64,000 nucleotides of DNA from Ramlibacter alkalitolerans (GCF_016722765.1 NZ_JAEQND010000003.1:372001-436000); one strand, 5' to 3'. Counted from the first letter of the stretch, positions 1-8,958 are shown. Program-made: numbers and translations. Notes: a model not told the origin generated them from the sequence alone.

Positions 1-483
1 GGGGTGGAGCAGGGCATCGCGCAGGGTTCCAACGAGCTGGCGCGCTTCCAGGCGCAACGCGCCACCGAGGCCGTGCGCCGCATCCAGCCGCTGGTCGATG
101 GCTTTCGCGACGGGCTGGCCCGGCTGGAGGCCGACGTAGCGGCGGACCTGGTCACCCTGGCGATCGACATCGCGCGCCAGGTGCTGCGGCGCGAGCCCGC
201 CACCGACGCCCAGGCGCTGCTGCCGGCCGCGCGCGAGGCGCTGCGCGGCGTCGCCGAGGGCGCATCGCAGCTGCAACTGCACGTGCACCCGGCCGATGCG
301 GCGATCCTGTCCGAACACCTCGAAGCGGTGCGCTCCGGCAACTGCCAGCTGCGGCCCGATCCGGCGCTGCCGGCGGGCAGCTGCCGCGTCGACGCCGACA
401 CCGGCATCGCGGAGGCGGGCTTCGCGCAGCGCTGGCAGGCCGTGATGGAGACGCTGGGGCGCGGCTGGGAGGCGCCGCCGTGA
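1..483 (+). CDS. fliH: FliH, flagellar export apparatus stator (5' partial)
   Basis: C-terminal part of FliH, the cytoplasmic partner of the FliI ATPase in flagellar type III export. The reading frame is open from base 1, so the true start lies upstream of the window. A GTG at position 4 is probably internal. About 159 residues remain: an alpha-helical, Ala/Arg/Leu-rich stretch, then the FliH C-terminal part that binds the FliI N-terminus ([27 protein letters not shown]). Its stop overlaps the fliI start by 4 bp (GTGA). The assignment rests on the C-terminal motifs and the position directly before fliI. Confidence 0.9.
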   Translation, partial: GVEQGIAQGSNELARFQAQRATEAVRRIQPLVDGFRDGLARLEADVAADLVTLAIDIARQVLRREPATDAQALLPAAREALRGVAEGASQLQLHVHPADAAILSEHLEAVRSGNCQLRPDPALPAGSCRVDADTGIAEAGFAQRWQAVMETLGRGWEAPP

Positions 484-1892
484 GCGCGCCGGCCCTGAAC
501 CTGCAGGAACGCCTCGCGCAACACCTGCGCGCGCACACGCAACTGCTGGTGCCCGATGTCCCGCTGCCGGTGACCGGCCGGCTGGTGCGCGTGTCCGGCC
601 TCGTCATGGAAGCCACCGGCCTGCGGCTGCCCCTGGGCAGCGTGTGCCTGGTGCACGACGGCGCGCACATGACCGAGGCGGAGGTGGTCGGCTTCGCCCG
701 CGGCCGCCTGCACCTGATGCCCACCGGCGACATCCAGGGCCTGGCGCCCGGCGCGCGCGTCGAGCCCCTGGAGTATCCCTTTGACGGCGTGCATTACGGC
801 GCCGCGGTGCCGGCCTCAACGCGGCGCAGCTCGCACCTGCGCCGCTTGCCCATGGGCGATGCCTTGCTCGGACGGGTGGTGGATCCGTCCGGCCAGCCGC
901 TGGACCACGGCGGCCCGCTCGCCGGTGCGCGCGGGGAGCCGCTGGCGCGCGAGCCGATCAACGCGATGGAGCGCGACCCAGTGCGCGCTCCGCTGGACGT
1001 CGGCGTGCGCGCGATCAACGCGCTGCTGACCGTCGGCCGCGGCCAGCGCCTGGGCCTGTTCGCCGGCTCCGGCGTCGGCAAGAGCGTGCTGATGGGGATG
1101 ATGGCCCGCTACACGCAGGCCGACGTGACGGTGGTGGGCCTGATCGGCGAGCGCGGGCGCGAGGTCAAGGAGCTCGTGGAGGACATCCTCGGCCCCGAAG
1201 GGCTGCGGCGGGCCGTGGTGGTCGCGGCGCCGGCCGACCTGCCGCCGCTGATGCGCATGCAGGGCGCGAGCTATGCCACCGCGCTGGCGGAACACTTCCG
1301 CGACCGCGGCCAGCACGTACTGCTGCTGATGGACTCGCTCACGCGCTACGCGATGGCGCACCGCGAGATGGCGCTCGCGCTCGGCGAGCCGCCGGCCACC
1401 AAGGGCTATCCGCCATCCGTGTTCGCGCGCCTGCCGCAACTGGTGGAGCGCACGGGGAACGGCCTGAAGGGCTGCGGCTCGATCACCGCCTTCTACACCG
1501 TGCTGGCGGAGGGCGATGACCAGCAGGACCCGGTGGCCGACAACGCCCGCGCGATCCTGGACGGGCACATCGTGCTGTCGCGCGCGATCGCGGAGCAGGG
1601 CCACTATCCCGCGATCGACATCGAGCAGTCGATCTCGCGGGTGATGCACAACGTGGCGGACGCGGCGCACCTGCGCGAGGCGCGCGCGCTGAAGGCGCTG
1701 TACGCGCGCTGGCAGCGCAATCGCGACCTGGTGGCCGTCGGTGCCTACGTGCCCGGCGCCGATCCCGAAACCGACCTGGCCCTGCGGCTGCAGCCGCAGA
1801 TGGCCGCCTTCCTGCAGCAGGACTTGCGCGAATGCGCGCCGCTGGCGGCCAGCCGCGCCGCGCTGCAGGCCCTGATGGCGCAAGCCCGATGA
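480..1892 (+). CDS. fliI: FliI, flagellum-specific ATPase
   Basis: F1-beta-like ATPase that energises and orders flagellar protein export at the base of the export gate. The protein has 470 aa, a normal length. The N-terminal beta-barrel covers about residues 20-110. Walker A GSGVGKS is at 196-202, Walker B LLLMD at 281-285, followed by [11 protein letters not shown] and the [21 protein letters not shown] region typical of FliI/YscN. It starts at GTG 480 inside the fliH stop and ends in a 4-bp overlap (ATGA) with fliJ, so translational coupling is likely. It belongs to the fliHIJK operon. Confidence 0.97.
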   Translation: MSAPALNLQERLAQHLRAHTQLLVPDVPLPVTGRLVRVSGLVMEATGLRLPLGSVCLVHDGAHMTEAEVVGFARGRLHLMPTGDIQGLAPGARVEPLEYPFDGVHYGAAVPASTRRSSHLRRLPMGDALLGRVVDPSGQPLDHGGPLAGARGEPLAREPINAMERDPVRAPLDVGVRAINALLTVGRGQRLGLFAGSGVGKSVLMGMMARYTQADVTVVGLIGERGREVKELVEDILGPEGLRRAVVVAAPADLPPLMRMQGASYATALAEHFRDRGQHVLLLMDSLTRYAMAHREMALALGEPPATKGYPPSVFARLPQLVERTGNGLKGCGSITAFYTVLAEGDDQQDPVADNARAILDGHIVLSRAIAEQGHYPAIDIEQSISRVMHNVADAAHLREARALKALYARWQRNRDLVAVGAYVPGADPETDLALRLQPQMAAFLQQDLRECAPLAASRAALQALMAQAR

Positions 1893-2338
1893 TCCAAGCT
1901 CTACCCCTCCTGATCGAAACCGCCGAAGGCGAGCGCGACCACCGGGCCGCCGTGCTCGGGCGCGCGCGGGAGGCGCACGCCCAGGCGCAGGCCACGCTGC
2001 AGCGCCTGCTGGAATTCCGGGCCGACTGCCTGGCGCGCTCGGCGACCGGGCGGCTCGGCCGCGGCGACGGCGGCACGCTGGAGACGTACCAGGTGTTCGT
2101 CGGCCGGCTCGACGAGGCGATCCGGCTTCAGGAAGGCCAGGCCGCGCAGCGCCTGCGCGAGGCCGAGGCCCAGTTGCGGCTGCTGCAGGCGGCGCAGCAG
2201 CGGCTGGCGGCCTTGCAGACCCTGCTGGCGCGCGATGCGCACGCACGGCTGGCGCGCGAGCAGCGGCGCGAGCAGCATGCGGCCGACGAATTCGCGGCCC
2301 GCGCCTTCCTGCGCGCGGCGCAGGAGAACCCGGTGTGA
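1889..2338 (+). CDS. fliJ: FliJ, flagellar export chaperone / central stalk
   Basis: 149-aa, strongly helical protein rich in Arg, Ala, Gln and Glu, predicted to form an antiparallel coiled coil along most of its length. This is the FliJ pattern (the gamma-like stalk of the FliI ring). The start ATG at 1889 overlaps the fliI stop (ATGA), which is preferred over an in-frame ATG at 1832 that would lie inside fliI. The end overlaps the fliK start by 4 bp (GTGA). Sequence identity in this family is always low, so the call rests on size, coiled-coil composition and position between fliI and fliK. Confidence 0.88.
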   Translation: MIQALPLLIETAEGERDHRAAVLGRAREAHAQAQATLQRLLEFRADCLARSATGRLGRGDGGTLETYQVFVGRLDEAIRLQEGQAAQRLREAEAQLRLLQAAQQRLAALQTLLARDAHARLAREQRREQHAADEFAARAFLRAAQENPV

Positions 2339-3459
2339 GCGGCGCCGTGCAGCCCGCGGCGGCCCCGGGGCCGGCCGCGCAGGGCAGCAGGCCGGCGCAC
2401 GATGCGGGCACGCAAGGCGCTGGCGCGGCCGACGCCTTCGCGGCACTCCTGGAAGACTTGTTCGCGCCGGTGGCGGCCAGCAGTGAGGCAACGGCGGCGC
2501 CTCTGACGGGCGCTGCTGCGACCGGCCCGGAAGGCGATGTGGAGAAGCGGGGCGGGCCGCACGAAGCCGGCACCGTGCCGGCTGCGCTGCCGGCCTGGAG
2601 CGTGCCCTTGGCGCTGATGGCGCAGCGCGCCGACGGCCCCGGTGCGCGGCCGCCCGCACTGGATCCCCGCCTGCGCGGGAATGACGGTGGGGCAGCTTCT
2701 TCGCCTCCGGTCCTGCATCCGCGCCTGCGCGGGGATGACAGCGGGGCCGCTTCGTCGTTGGAGGTCCTGGATCCGCGCCTGGGCGGGGATGACGATGCGC
2801 GAGCTTCCTCGCTTGCGGTCCTGGATGCCCGCCTGCGCGGGGATGACGGTGTGGGAGCTTCCTCGCCTGCGCTCCTGGATCCACGCCTGCGCGGGGACGA
2901 CGGTAGGGCCGCTTCTTCGCCGATGGAGGCAACGGCTGCCGCAGCTGCGCCGCCTGGTGCCCTGGTGCAGGCGGGCGCCGCGCCCGCAATGCATTCCGCC
3001 GCACCCGCGCCCGCAATGCACCACGCGGCCCTGTCTTCGCGGCCGAGCGAGCCGCAGTTCGCCACGGACCTGGGTGCGCAAGTGCGCTGGATGGTGAGCG
3101 CGGGTGTCCAGGAGGCGCGGCTGGAGCTGAACCCCGCGGACCTCGGCCCGATCCGCGTGCAGCTCACCCTGACGGCGCAGACCGCCGACATCAGCTTCGC
3201 TGCGGTCCACCACGCCACCCGCGAGGGCATCGCGCAGGCCCTGCCGGTGCTGCGCGACATGCTGGCCGCGCAGGGGCTGCAGCTCGGGCAATCGGCGGTG
3301 GGGGGAGGCCAGTCCGGCGGCTCCTTCGGGGCGCCGCCGCAGCAGGGCGCCCGTCCCTCATCGGCACCGCGCCCCGGCCCGGCGGGCGGGGCCGGCGTTG
3401 CGGCGACAGGCTCCGCGCGGCTGGCCGCCGGGCGCGGCATGCTCGATCTCTACGCCTGA
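2335..3459 (+). CDS. fliK: FliK, flagellar hook-length control protein
   Basis: Secreted molecular ruler that ends hook growth and switches export specificity. The 374-aa protein starts at GTG 2335 and has a low-complexity Ala/Gly/Pro-rich ruler region. The conserved C-terminal Flg_hook domain is at about 240-335 (QEARLELNPADLGPIRVQL, then the alternating strand/helix block ending GLQLGQ). Residues 109-198 are an in-frame array of five 18-residue repeats (LDPRLRGDDGxxASSPxV). They are encoded by a 54-bp tandem repeat whose core is a dispersed palindromic repeat (separate entry). This makes the ruler part unusual while the catalytic C-terminus is intact. Confidence 0.9.
   Translation: MSGAVQPAAAPGPAAQGSRPAHDAGTQGAGAADAFAALLEDLFAPVAASSEATAAPLTGAAATGPEGDVEKRGGPHEAGTVPAALPAWSVPLALMAQRADGPGARPPALDPRLRGNDGGAASSPPVLHPRLRGDDSGAASSLEVLDPRLGGDDDARASSLAVLDARLRGDDGVGASSPALLDPRLRGDDGRAASSPMEATAAAAAPPGALVQAGAAPAMHSAAPAPAMHHAALSSRPSEPQFATDLGAQVRWMVSAGVQEARLELNPADLGPIRVQLTLTAQTADISFAAVHHATREGIAQALPVLRDMLAAQGLQLGQSAVGGGQSGGSFGAPPQQGARPSSAPRPGPAGGAGVAATGSARLAAGRGMLDLYA
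2659..2928 (+). repeat. Five-unit 54-bp in-frame tandem repeat inside fliK
   Basis: Five units start at 2659, 2713, 2767, 2821 and 2875, exactly 54 bp (18 codons) apart, with about 75-90 percent identity between units. Each begins with a form of CTGGATCCGCGCCTGCGCGG followed by GATGACGG. This is the reverse complement of the dispersed element CGTCATTCCCGCGCAGGCGG seen at 5917-5947. Each core contains an imperfect CCCGC/GCGGG stem. The period is a multiple of three, so the fliK frame is kept. Confidence 0.92.
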
Positions 3460-3549
3460 AGCGGCGCCGAAAACCGGGCCCTTTGCACCCCTTATCCGGC
3501 CTTCGCCGCGGGGCACGCTGCGGACAATGGCTTCGTGACTGGAGAAACG

Positions 3550-4077
3550 ATGTCCGAAGCCGCCCCCGCCGCACCTGCCCCCACGCGCAAGGCCCGCGCC
3601 CCCCGCGTGCTGGCGCTGGCGCTGGCCGGCGCGCTGCTGTGCGGGGGCAGCGCCGCGGCCGCCTGGTTCTACCTGGGGCGCGACCCGGCCGGCGAGGCGA
3701 AGTCCGCCAAGGCGCCGAAGAAGGCGAAGAAGCCGCTCTTCACCACCCTGGAGCCCTTCACCGCCAACCTGCAGGATCCGCGCGGCGAACGCTTCGCGCA
3801 GATCGGCGTCACGCTGCAGTTCGACGACCCGGAGGTGGAGGTGACGATCAAGGACCGCCTGCCGGCCGTGCGCAACGACATCCTGATGCTGATCTCCTCC
3901 AAGCAGGTGGAGGACCTTCTCAGCATGGACGGCAAGCAGGCGCTGGCGCAGGAGATCCGCTGGCGCGCCGGCCGCGCGCTGGGCCTCGCACTTCCCGCAC
4001 CGGGCCAGCCCGCCCCCGCCAACGCACCGGAGAACCCCATCCACGAGGTGCTGTTCTCCCAGTTCATCGTGCAGTAG
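3550..4077 (+). CDS. fliL: FliL, flagellar basal-body-associated protein
   Basis: Single-pass inner-membrane protein that surrounds and supports the stator units. The 175-aa protein has a short Pro/Ala-rich cytoplasmic tail, one membrane segment at about residues 20-43 (VLALALAGALLCGG), a Lys-rich linker (KAPKKAKK), then the periplasmic FliL domain with FTANL, QIGVTLQF and the C-terminal VLFSQFIVQ. I chose ATG 3550 because GGAGA lies 5 nt upstream. A GTG at 3535 is in frame but has no such site. It follows fliK after a 90-bp gap without a gene and opens the fliLMNOPQR block. Confidence 0.93.
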   Translation: MSEAAPAAPAPTRKARAPRVLALALAGALLCGGSAAAAWFYLGRDPAGEAKSAKAPKKAKKPLFTTLEPFTANLQDPRGERFAQIGVTLQFDDPEVEVTIKDRLPAVRNDILMLISSKQVEDLLSMDGKQALAQEIRWRAGRALGLALPAPGQPAPANAPENPIHEVLFSQFIVQ

Positions 4078-4084
4078 GACGGCC

Positions 4085-5125
4085 ATGGCGCAGCATTCCC
4101 TGTCGCAGGAAGAAGTCGACGCCCTGCTGGCCGGCGTGACGGGCGAGGCCGCCGACAGCGGGGACCTGCCGGAGGACGACGGCTCGGGCGTGCGGCCCTA
4201 CGACCTCTCCAGCCAGGAGCGCATCGTACGCGGGCGCATGCCCACGCTGGAGATCGTCAACGAGCGCTTCGCCCGCAACCTGCGCGTCGGCCTGTTCAAC
4301 TTCATGCGCCGCAACCCGGACGTCTCCATCGGCCCGGTGAAGGTGCAGAAGTTCAGCGCCTTCGTGCGCAACGTGGTGGTGCCGGCCAACATCAACATCA
4401 TGCACGTGCGGCCGCTGCGCGGCTCAGGCCTGCTGGTGTGCGACCCCACGCTGGTGTTCACCGTGATCGACAACCTGTTCGGCGGCGCCGGGCAGACGCC
4501 GGTGCGCATCGAGGGCCGCGAGTTCTCGGCGACCGAGCAGCGCATCATCCTGCGGCTGGTGGAAGTGATCTCCGCCGAGTACGCCAAGGCCTGGTCCACC
4601 ATCTACCCCATCGAGCTGGAGTACGCGCGCTCGGAACTGCACATGCAGTTCGCCAACATCGCCACGCCCTCGGAGATCGTCGTCACCACCACCTTCCAGG
4701 TGGAGTTCGGCGAGACCGGCGGGGCCATGCACATGTGCATCCCATATTCCACCTTCGAGCCGATCCGCGAGATCCTCTATTCGCCGCTGCAGGGCGACCA
4801 GGGCGGCCCCGACCGCCGCTGGGTCGCGCTGCTCACGCAGCAGATCCAGGCCGCCACCGTGGAACTGGCGGCGGAGTTCGCGCACAGCCAGGCCACCGTG
4901 GGCGAGCTGATGGCGCTGAAGGTGGGCGACTTCATCGAACTGGACCGCCAGCCCACCGTCACCGCCAAGGTCGACGGCGTGCCGGTGTTCGAGTGCGACT
5001 ACGGCGCGCTGGGCGCGCACTACGGGCTGCGCATCCGCGAGTTCCTCACCCAGGCCGCAGCCCCTGCGCCGCAGCCGGCAGCGCCCGCGCCGGCCCCCGC
5101 ACAGCCCGCGCTGCCGCGGCCCTGA
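4085..5125 (+). CDS. fliM: FliM, flagellar switch (C-ring) protein
   Basis: C-ring protein that binds phospho-CheY and sets rotor direction. The 346-aa protein carries the N-terminal CheY-binding helix (LSQEEVDALL, residues 5-14), the middle CheC-like domain (GSGLLVCDPTLVFTVIDNLF; GGAGQ) at about 45-230, and the C-terminal SpoA domain that pairs with FliN (about 245-320: LMALKVGDFIELD). A Pro/Ala-rich tail of about 25 residues follows. It lies 7 bp after fliL and 22 bp before fliN. Confidence 0.97.
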   Translation: MAQHSLSQEEVDALLAGVTGEAADSGDLPEDDGSGVRPYDLSSQERIVRGRMPTLEIVNERFARNLRVGLFNFMRRNPDVSIGPVKVQKFSAFVRNVVVPANINIMHVRPLRGSGLLVCDPTLVFTVIDNLFGGAGQTPVRIEGREFSATEQRIILRLVEVISAEYAKAWSTIYPIELEYARSELHMQFANIATPSEIVVTTTFQVEFGETGGAMHMCIPYSTFEPIREILYSPLQGDQGGPDRRWVALLTQQIQAATVELAAEFAHSQATVGELMALKVGDFIELDRQPTVTAKVDGVPVFECDYGALGAHYGLRIREFLTQAAAPAPQPAAPAPAPAQPALPRP

Positions 5126-5147
5126 AGCCGCCACTGACGGAGTTTCC

Positions 5148-5558
5148 ATGAGCACCGAATTCACCCCCGCCGCGGCCGACCAGGCGCATGCCGACGACTG
5201 GGCCGCCGCGCTCGCCGAGGCGGAACGCGCCGCGCCGCCGCCGCAGAACGCGGCCCTGTTCGCGCAGCTGGGCGCGGGCGCGCCCGGCACCCCGCGCGAG
5301 GACATCGACCTGGTCCTCGACATCCCCGTGCAGCTCACGGTGGAACTGGGCCGCACCCGCATCCCGATCAAGCACATCCTGCAGCTCGCGCAAGGCTCCG
5401 TGATCGAGCTCGACGCGCTGGCCGGCGAGCCGATGGACGTGCTGGTCAACGGCTTCCTGATCGCGCAGGGCGAGGTGGTGGTGGTCAACGACCGTTTCGG
5501 CATCCGGCTCACCGACATCGTGACGCCCTCCGAGCGCATGCGGCGCCTGAGCCGCTGA
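5148..5558 (+). CDS. fliN: FliN, flagellar switch (C-ring) protein
   Basis: 136-aa C-ring component that forms the lower ring with FliM and docks FliH. A variable N-terminus of about 50 residues precedes the SpoA domain ([56 protein letters not shown]), which is textbook FliN. The start ATG 5148 is preceded by a GGAG-like site (ACGGAG, 5137-5142). It sits between fliM and fliO in the standard order. Confidence 0.97.
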   Translation: MSTEFTPAAADQAHADDWAAALAEAERAAPPPQNAALFAQLGAGAPGTPREDIDLVLDIPVQLTVELGRTRIPIKHILQLAQGSVIELDALAGEPMDVLVNGFLIAQGEVVVVNDRFGIRLTDIVTPSERMRRLSR

Positions 5559-5563
5559 GGGGC

Positions 5564-5908
5564 ATGCGCATGGCTTCTCCCGCCTGGTCGCTGCTGATGC
5601 TGCTCGTGGTGATGGCGCTGATCCCGCTGGTGCTGTGGGCGCTCAAGCGGCTGCAGAACCTTCGCCCCGCCGGCGCGCCGCGGCCGCTGGAGCTTGCCGG
5701 CCAGCTGGCGCTGGGCCCGCGCGAGCGCGTGGTGCTGGTGCGCCTGAACCAGCGCATGCTGGTGCTGGGCGTGACGCCTCAGCAGGTCACGCTGCTGGCC
5801 GAGGACGCCGCCGCGGGCTTCCCGGCGTCGGCGTCGGCTGCGGCGGGCCACGCCTTCGCCGGCGTGCTGGGTGCCCTCACGGCGGCCCGGCCGGGAGCGC
5901 CGCGATGA
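5564..5908 (+). CDS. fliO: FliO, flagellar export gate assembly protein
   Basis: 114-aa protein with one N-terminal membrane helix ([20 protein letters not shown], about residues 6-25) and a short cytoplasmic domain with the FliO-type strand pattern ([33 protein letters not shown]). FliO helps assemble the FliP pentamer. ATG 5564 and ATG 5570 are both possible starts, with GAGGGG just upstream. The stop overlaps fliP by 4 bp (ATGA). Confidence 0.9.
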   Translation: MRMASPAWSLLMLLVVMALIPLVLWALKRLQNLRPAGAPRPLELAGQLALGPRERVVLVRLNQRMLVLGVTPQQVTLLAEDAAAGFPASASAAAGHAFAGVLGALTAARPGAPR

Positions 5909-6693
5909 GCACCGGTCCCGTCATTCCCGCGCAGGCGGGAATCCAGGTGGGCGCCGCGCGCGCGCTTGTCGCCGCGGGACTTGCGTTTGCCGCCTGCGCC
6001 GCCTGCGCGCAGGGCAGCCCCCTCGGCCTGGTCGCGCAGACCAGCGGCAACACCACCACGTATTCGGTCCCGGTGCAGACGCTGCTGGTCTTCGGGGCGC
6101 TGTCCTTCCTGCCCGCGGTGCTGCTGCTCATGACCAGCTTCACGCGGCTGATCATCGTGCTGAGCCTGCTGCGCCAGGCGCTCGGCCTGCAGTCCACGCC
6201 GCCCAACCAGGTGCTGGTGGGGCTGTCGCTGTTCCTCACCTTCTTCATCATGGCGCCCACGCTGGAGAAGATTCAGACCGACGCCTACACGCCGTTCAAC
6301 GAGCAGAAGATCGGCTTCGAGGAGGCGGTCGCCCGCGGCAGCGCGCCGCTGCGCGAGTTCATGCTGCGGCAGACGCGCGAACCCGACCTGGCCCTGTTCC
6401 AGCGCATCGCCGGCCAGCCGGGCGCCGGCAAGGCCGCCGACACGCCGCTGCGCATCCTGGTGCCGGCCTTCGTCACCAGCGAGCTGAAGACCGCGTTCCA
6501 GATCGGCTTCATGGTGTTCATCCCCTTCATCGTGATCGACCTGATCGTCGCCAGCGTGCTGATGTCGATGGGGATGATGATGCTGTCGCCCGTGCTGATC
6601 GCGCTGCCCTTCAAGCTGATGCTGTTCGTGCTGGCCGATGGCTGGAACCTGCTGCTCGGATCGCTGGTCGCGAGTTTCGGGGGAGCGGGATGA
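5905..6693 (+). CDS. fliP: FliP, flagellar export gate protein
   Basis: Core membrane component of the FliPQR export gate; 262 aa. Hallmarks are [40 protein letters not shown], the soluble loop ([11 protein letters not shown]), [20 protein letters not shown], then [20 protein letters not shown] and [20 protein letters not shown]. FliP normally has a cleaved signal peptide. Here the hydrophobic segment ([18 protein letters not shown]) is preceded by about 20 residues, [20 protein letters not shown]. The VIPAQAGIQ part is the translation of a dispersed DNA repeat (separate entry). The true start could be further downstream, but no better start with a ribosome site is seen. Confidence 0.95.
   Translation: MSTGPVIPAQAGIQVGAARALVAAGLAFAACAACAQGSPLGLVAQTSGNTTTYSVPVQTLLVFGALSFLPAVLLLMTSFTRLIIVLSLLRQALGLQSTPPNQVLVGLSLFLTFFIMAPTLEKIQTDAYTPFNEQKIGFEEAVARGSAPLREFMLRQTREPDLALFQRIAGQPGAGKAADTPLRILVPAFVTSELKTAFQIGFMVFIPFIVIDLIVASVLMSMGMMMLSPVLIALPFKLMLFVLADGWNLLLGSLVASFGGAG
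5917..5947 (+). repeat. Dispersed palindromic repeat unit in the fliP 5' end
   Basis: The repeat CCCGTCATTCCCGCGCAGG continues as CGGGAATCCAGG. It contains a perfect hairpin, ATTCCCGC-GCAG-GCGGGAAT, at 5923-5942. The core is the reverse complement of the unit tandemly repeated in fliK and resembles the hairpin at 42818-42844. It is translated in frame as VIPAQAGIQ. It matches the general ATTCCC-N8-GGGAAT pattern described for the neisserial dRS3 family; any relationship is inference. Confidence 0.88.
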
Positions 6694-6751
6694 GCGCCGC
6701 CCGGCCGCCCGAAGGCGCTCGCACCGCGGCGCGCAGCGCGGAGGTGCTCCC

Positions 6752-7021
6752 GTGACCCCCGAAACGGTGCTCGCCTTCGGCCGCACGGCCATGGAGATGC
6801 TCGTGACCGTCTGCGCGCCGGTGCTGCTGGTTGCGCTGGTGGTCGGCTTGGCCGTGAGCCTGTTCCAGGCCGTCACGCAGATCAACGAGGCCACGCTGTC
6901 CTTCCTGCCCAAGCTGCTGGCCGTGCTGACGGCGCTGGCCATCGCCGGGCCGTGGATGGTGGCGCAGCTGACCGACTGGATCCGGCAGGTGCTGCTGTCG
7001 ATTCCCGCCGCCATCGGCTGA
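6752..7021 (+). CDS. fliQ: FliQ, flagellar export gate protein
   Basis: 89 aa, exactly the usual FliQ length, with two hydrophobic hairpin segments (VTVCAPVLLVALVVGLAVSL and LPKLLAVLTALAIAGPWMV) joined by FQAVTQINEATLSF, the family signature. It starts at GTG 6752 with GAGG 7-8 nt upstream. A 58-bp gap after fliP contains no gene. FliQ joins FliP and FliR in the inner-membrane gate. Confidence 0.96.
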   Translation: MTPETVLAFGRTAMEMLVTVCAPVLLVALVVGLAVSLFQAVTQINEATLSFLPKLLAVLTALAIAGPWMVAQLTDWIRQVLLSIPAAIG

Positions 7022-7025
7022 CGCC

Positions 7026-7784
7026 ATGGTCAGCTTCAGCCAGCTGCAGCTGGACGCCTGGCTGGCGGGACTGCTGCTGCCCTTCGTGCGCATCCTCGCG
7101 CTCTTCACGGCCGCGCCGCTGCTGTCGCACCGCAGCGTGCCGCGGCGCGTGCGCGTGGCCGCCGCGGCGGCGATCGCGTTCGTCGTCGCGCCCTTCGCCA
7201 GCGTGCCGGCGGGCCTGTCGCTGGCGTCGGCGTCGGGCCTGGGCCTCATCGTGCAGCAGGTGCTGATCGGACTGGTGCTGGGATTTGCCGCGCGCCTGCT
7301 GTTCGCGGTGTTCGAGGTCGCGGGCGAGTTCATCGGCCTGCAGATGGGGTTCTCGTTCGCCGGCTTCTTCGATCCGCACGGCGGCACCGAGTCCGCGGTG
7401 GGCAGCTGGCTGCATACTCTCGCGCTCGCGCTGTTCCTGGCCATGAACGGGCACCTGCTGCTGGTCGATGCGTTGGTGGGCACCTTCCGCACGCTGCCAG
7501 TCGCCGGAGATCCCTTCGCCGTGCTCGCGCTGGTGCGGCTGGACCGGCTCGGAGGCGAAGTCTTCCGGCTGGCGCTGGCGCTCGCGCTGCCGGCGGCCAT
7601 CCTGCTGCTGTTCGTCAACCTGGTGCTGGGCTTCGTCTCGCGCATCGCGCCGCAGCTCAATATCTTCGCCGTGGGCTTTCCCGTGACGCTGCTGGCGGGA
7701 CTGGCGGCACTGGCGCTGGGCGTGCAGTCACTGCAGCAGCCGCTGCTGGCTGCGCTGGAAGTGTTCCTCGCCCCGCTGCGCTGA
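7026..7784 (+). CDS. fliR: FliR, flagellar export gate protein
   Basis: 252-aa polytopic membrane protein completing the FliPQR gate. The typical FliR features are LLLPFVRILALFTAAPLLSH, RVRVAAAAAIAFVVAP, VLIGLVLGFAARLLFAVFEV, AGEFIGLQMGFSFAGFFDP and the C-terminal RIAPQLNIFAVGFPVTLLAG. It starts 4 bp after fliQ and ends the flagellar operon. The next gene (cheD) is convergent, with a 26-bp gap and no clear terminator hairpin. Confidence 0.96.
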   Translation: MVSFSQLQLDAWLAGLLLPFVRILALFTAAPLLSHRSVPRRVRVAAAAAIAFVVAPFASVPAGLSLASASGLGLIVQQVLIGLVLGFAARLLFAVFEVAGEFIGLQMGFSFAGFFDPHGGTESAVGSWLHTLALALFLAMNGHLLLVDALVGTFRTLPVAGDPFAVLALVRLDRLGGEVFRLALALALPAAILLLFVNLVLGFVSRIAPQLNIFAVGFPVTLLAGLAALALGVQSLQQPLLAALEVFLAPLR

Positions 7785-7810
7785 CCGTCGGTGCGGCAGG
7801 CGCCGCGTCC

Positions 7811-8461
7811 TCAGAACAGCTCGATCTCGCCGCCGCGGTGCCGCCCCAGTTCGGCCCGGTAGCGGTCCTCCTGCGCCACAAGGGCGCGTCTGCCATCCAG
7901 CGGCAGCCGGCGGCACAGCACGGTGCCCAGGCGCGGCAGCATGCAGACGCGGCGCGGATGCACGTCCAGCACGTCGCCGCCGCGCAGCGGAATGCCTTCC
8001 TGCGCGAGGAAGTTGCGGGCGAAGGCCACGTTCTTCTCGCCGATCTGCGTGGCTGCCAGGCCCTGCACCACCTGGCCGCCGCCGAACAGCCGGGCCTGCA
8101 GTCCGGTGCGGCGCGCGCCGCGCCGCAGCAGTTCGTTGACCAGCAGCTCCATCGCATACAAGCCGAAGCGCGCGCCGCCCGTGGCATCGCTGCCCTCGGG
8201 AAGCATGAAGTGGTTCATGCCGGCCAGGCCCGTTGCCGGGTCGTGCAGGCAGGCCGCGACGCAGGAGCCCAGCGTGGTGGTGATGACGAGGTCCTTGTCG
8301 TGCACGAAGAACTCGCCGGGCAGCACCTTGACCGCCGCACGGCCGAAGGCCGGCTCATGGAAGCACACCGAGGCTTCGTGCGGACGGCGAACGCGCGTCT
8401 TCAGGCCGGCCAGCAGCACGCCGGGGCTGGCCGCGGGCGGGGGCAGCTCAGGGTGCCGCAT
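7811..8461 (-). CDS. cheD: CheD, chemoreceptor glutamine deamidase
   Basis: Deamidates glutamines in methyl-accepting chemoreceptors and can be regulated by CheC or CheY partners. The 216-aa protein has the conserved catalytic Cys in TLGSCVAACLHDP (C67) and His in GMNHFMLPE (H84), 17 residues apart as in characterised CheD. Further CheD motifs are YAMELLVNELLRRGA, ARLFGGGQV and IGEKNVAFARNFL. The N-terminal 35-40 residues are extra and variable. The start overlaps the end of cheW by 14 bp, so it is probably co-transcribed with cheA-cheW. Confidence 0.94.
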   Translation of the reverse strand: MRHPELPPPAASPGVLLAGLKTRVRRPHEASVCFHEPAFGRAAVKVLPGEFFVHDKDLVITTTLGSCVAACLHDPATGLAGMNHFMLPEGSDATGGARFGLYAMELLVNELLRRGARRTGLQARLFGGGQVVQGLAATQIGEKNVAFARNFLAQEGIPLRGGDVLDVHPRRVCMLPRLGTVLCRRLPLDGRRALVAQEDRYRAELGRHRGGEIELF

Positions 8462-8954
8462 CGCCGAGGCTGGCGCCCAGCAGGCGGCCCATGTCCACCA
8501 GCATCAGCATGCGCTGGTCGATGGTGGCGAGGCCGGTGACGAAATCGGGGCCCTGCTCGCCGGCCAGCCCGGGCGGCGGGCGGATCGCATCGGTCGGCAG
8601 GTCGATCACCTCGGAGACCGCATCGACCACCACGCCGGCCAGCCGGCCGCGCGCCGAAAGCACGATCACAACCGTCAGCGGCGTGTACTCGGCCCGCTGC
8701 GCGCCCAGCTTCAGGCGCAGGTCGGCGATCGGCACGATCGCGCCGCGCAGGTTGACCACGCCCTTGATCCAGGGCGGGGCGGCCGGCACGCGCGTGGGCG
8801 GCTCGTAGCAGCGGATCTCCTGCACGGTGTGGATGTCCACGCCGTACTCCTCGTCGCCCAAGCGCCAGGTCAGGTACTCGCCGGCTAGGGGCGATGCGGC
8901 CTCGCGGACCGCCTCGTGGCGCGCGATGTGCGCGCCTTCACTCGTCATCTCCAT
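8448..8954 (-). CDS. cheW: CheW-like chemotaxis coupling protein
   Basis: 168-aa SH3-like coupling protein that links chemoreceptors to CheA. Diagnostic stretches are YLTWRLGDEEYGVDIHTVQE, IRCYEPPTRVPAAPPWIKGV, VNLRGAIVPIADLRLKLG and VVDAVSEVIDL. The family usually has about 150-170 residues; the N-terminal 25 residues here are extra. It lies 4 bp downstream of cheA and overlaps cheD. A paralogue is possible elsewhere in the genome, so the gene number is not implied. Confidence 0.93.
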   Translation of the reverse strand: MEMTSEGAHIARHEAVREAASPLAGEYLTWRLGDEEYGVDIHTVQEIRCYEPPTRVPAAPPWIKGVVNLRGAIVPIADLRLKLGAQRAEYTPLTVVIVLSARGRLAGVVVDAVSEVIDLPTDAIRPPPGLAGEQGPDFVTGLATIDQRMLMLVDMGRLLGASLGDAAP

Positions 8955-8958
8955 GGCA

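Noticed and set aside
2659-2928. CRISPR array
   Set aside because: The 54-bp units are contiguous and nearly identical along their whole length, with no variable spacers and no cas genes; they are coding tandem repeats.
816-3440. Long open frame on the minus strand opposite fliI-fliK
   Set aside because: It is antisense to well-supported fli genes, and its repeats only mirror the fliK repeat array; typical of high-GC DNA.
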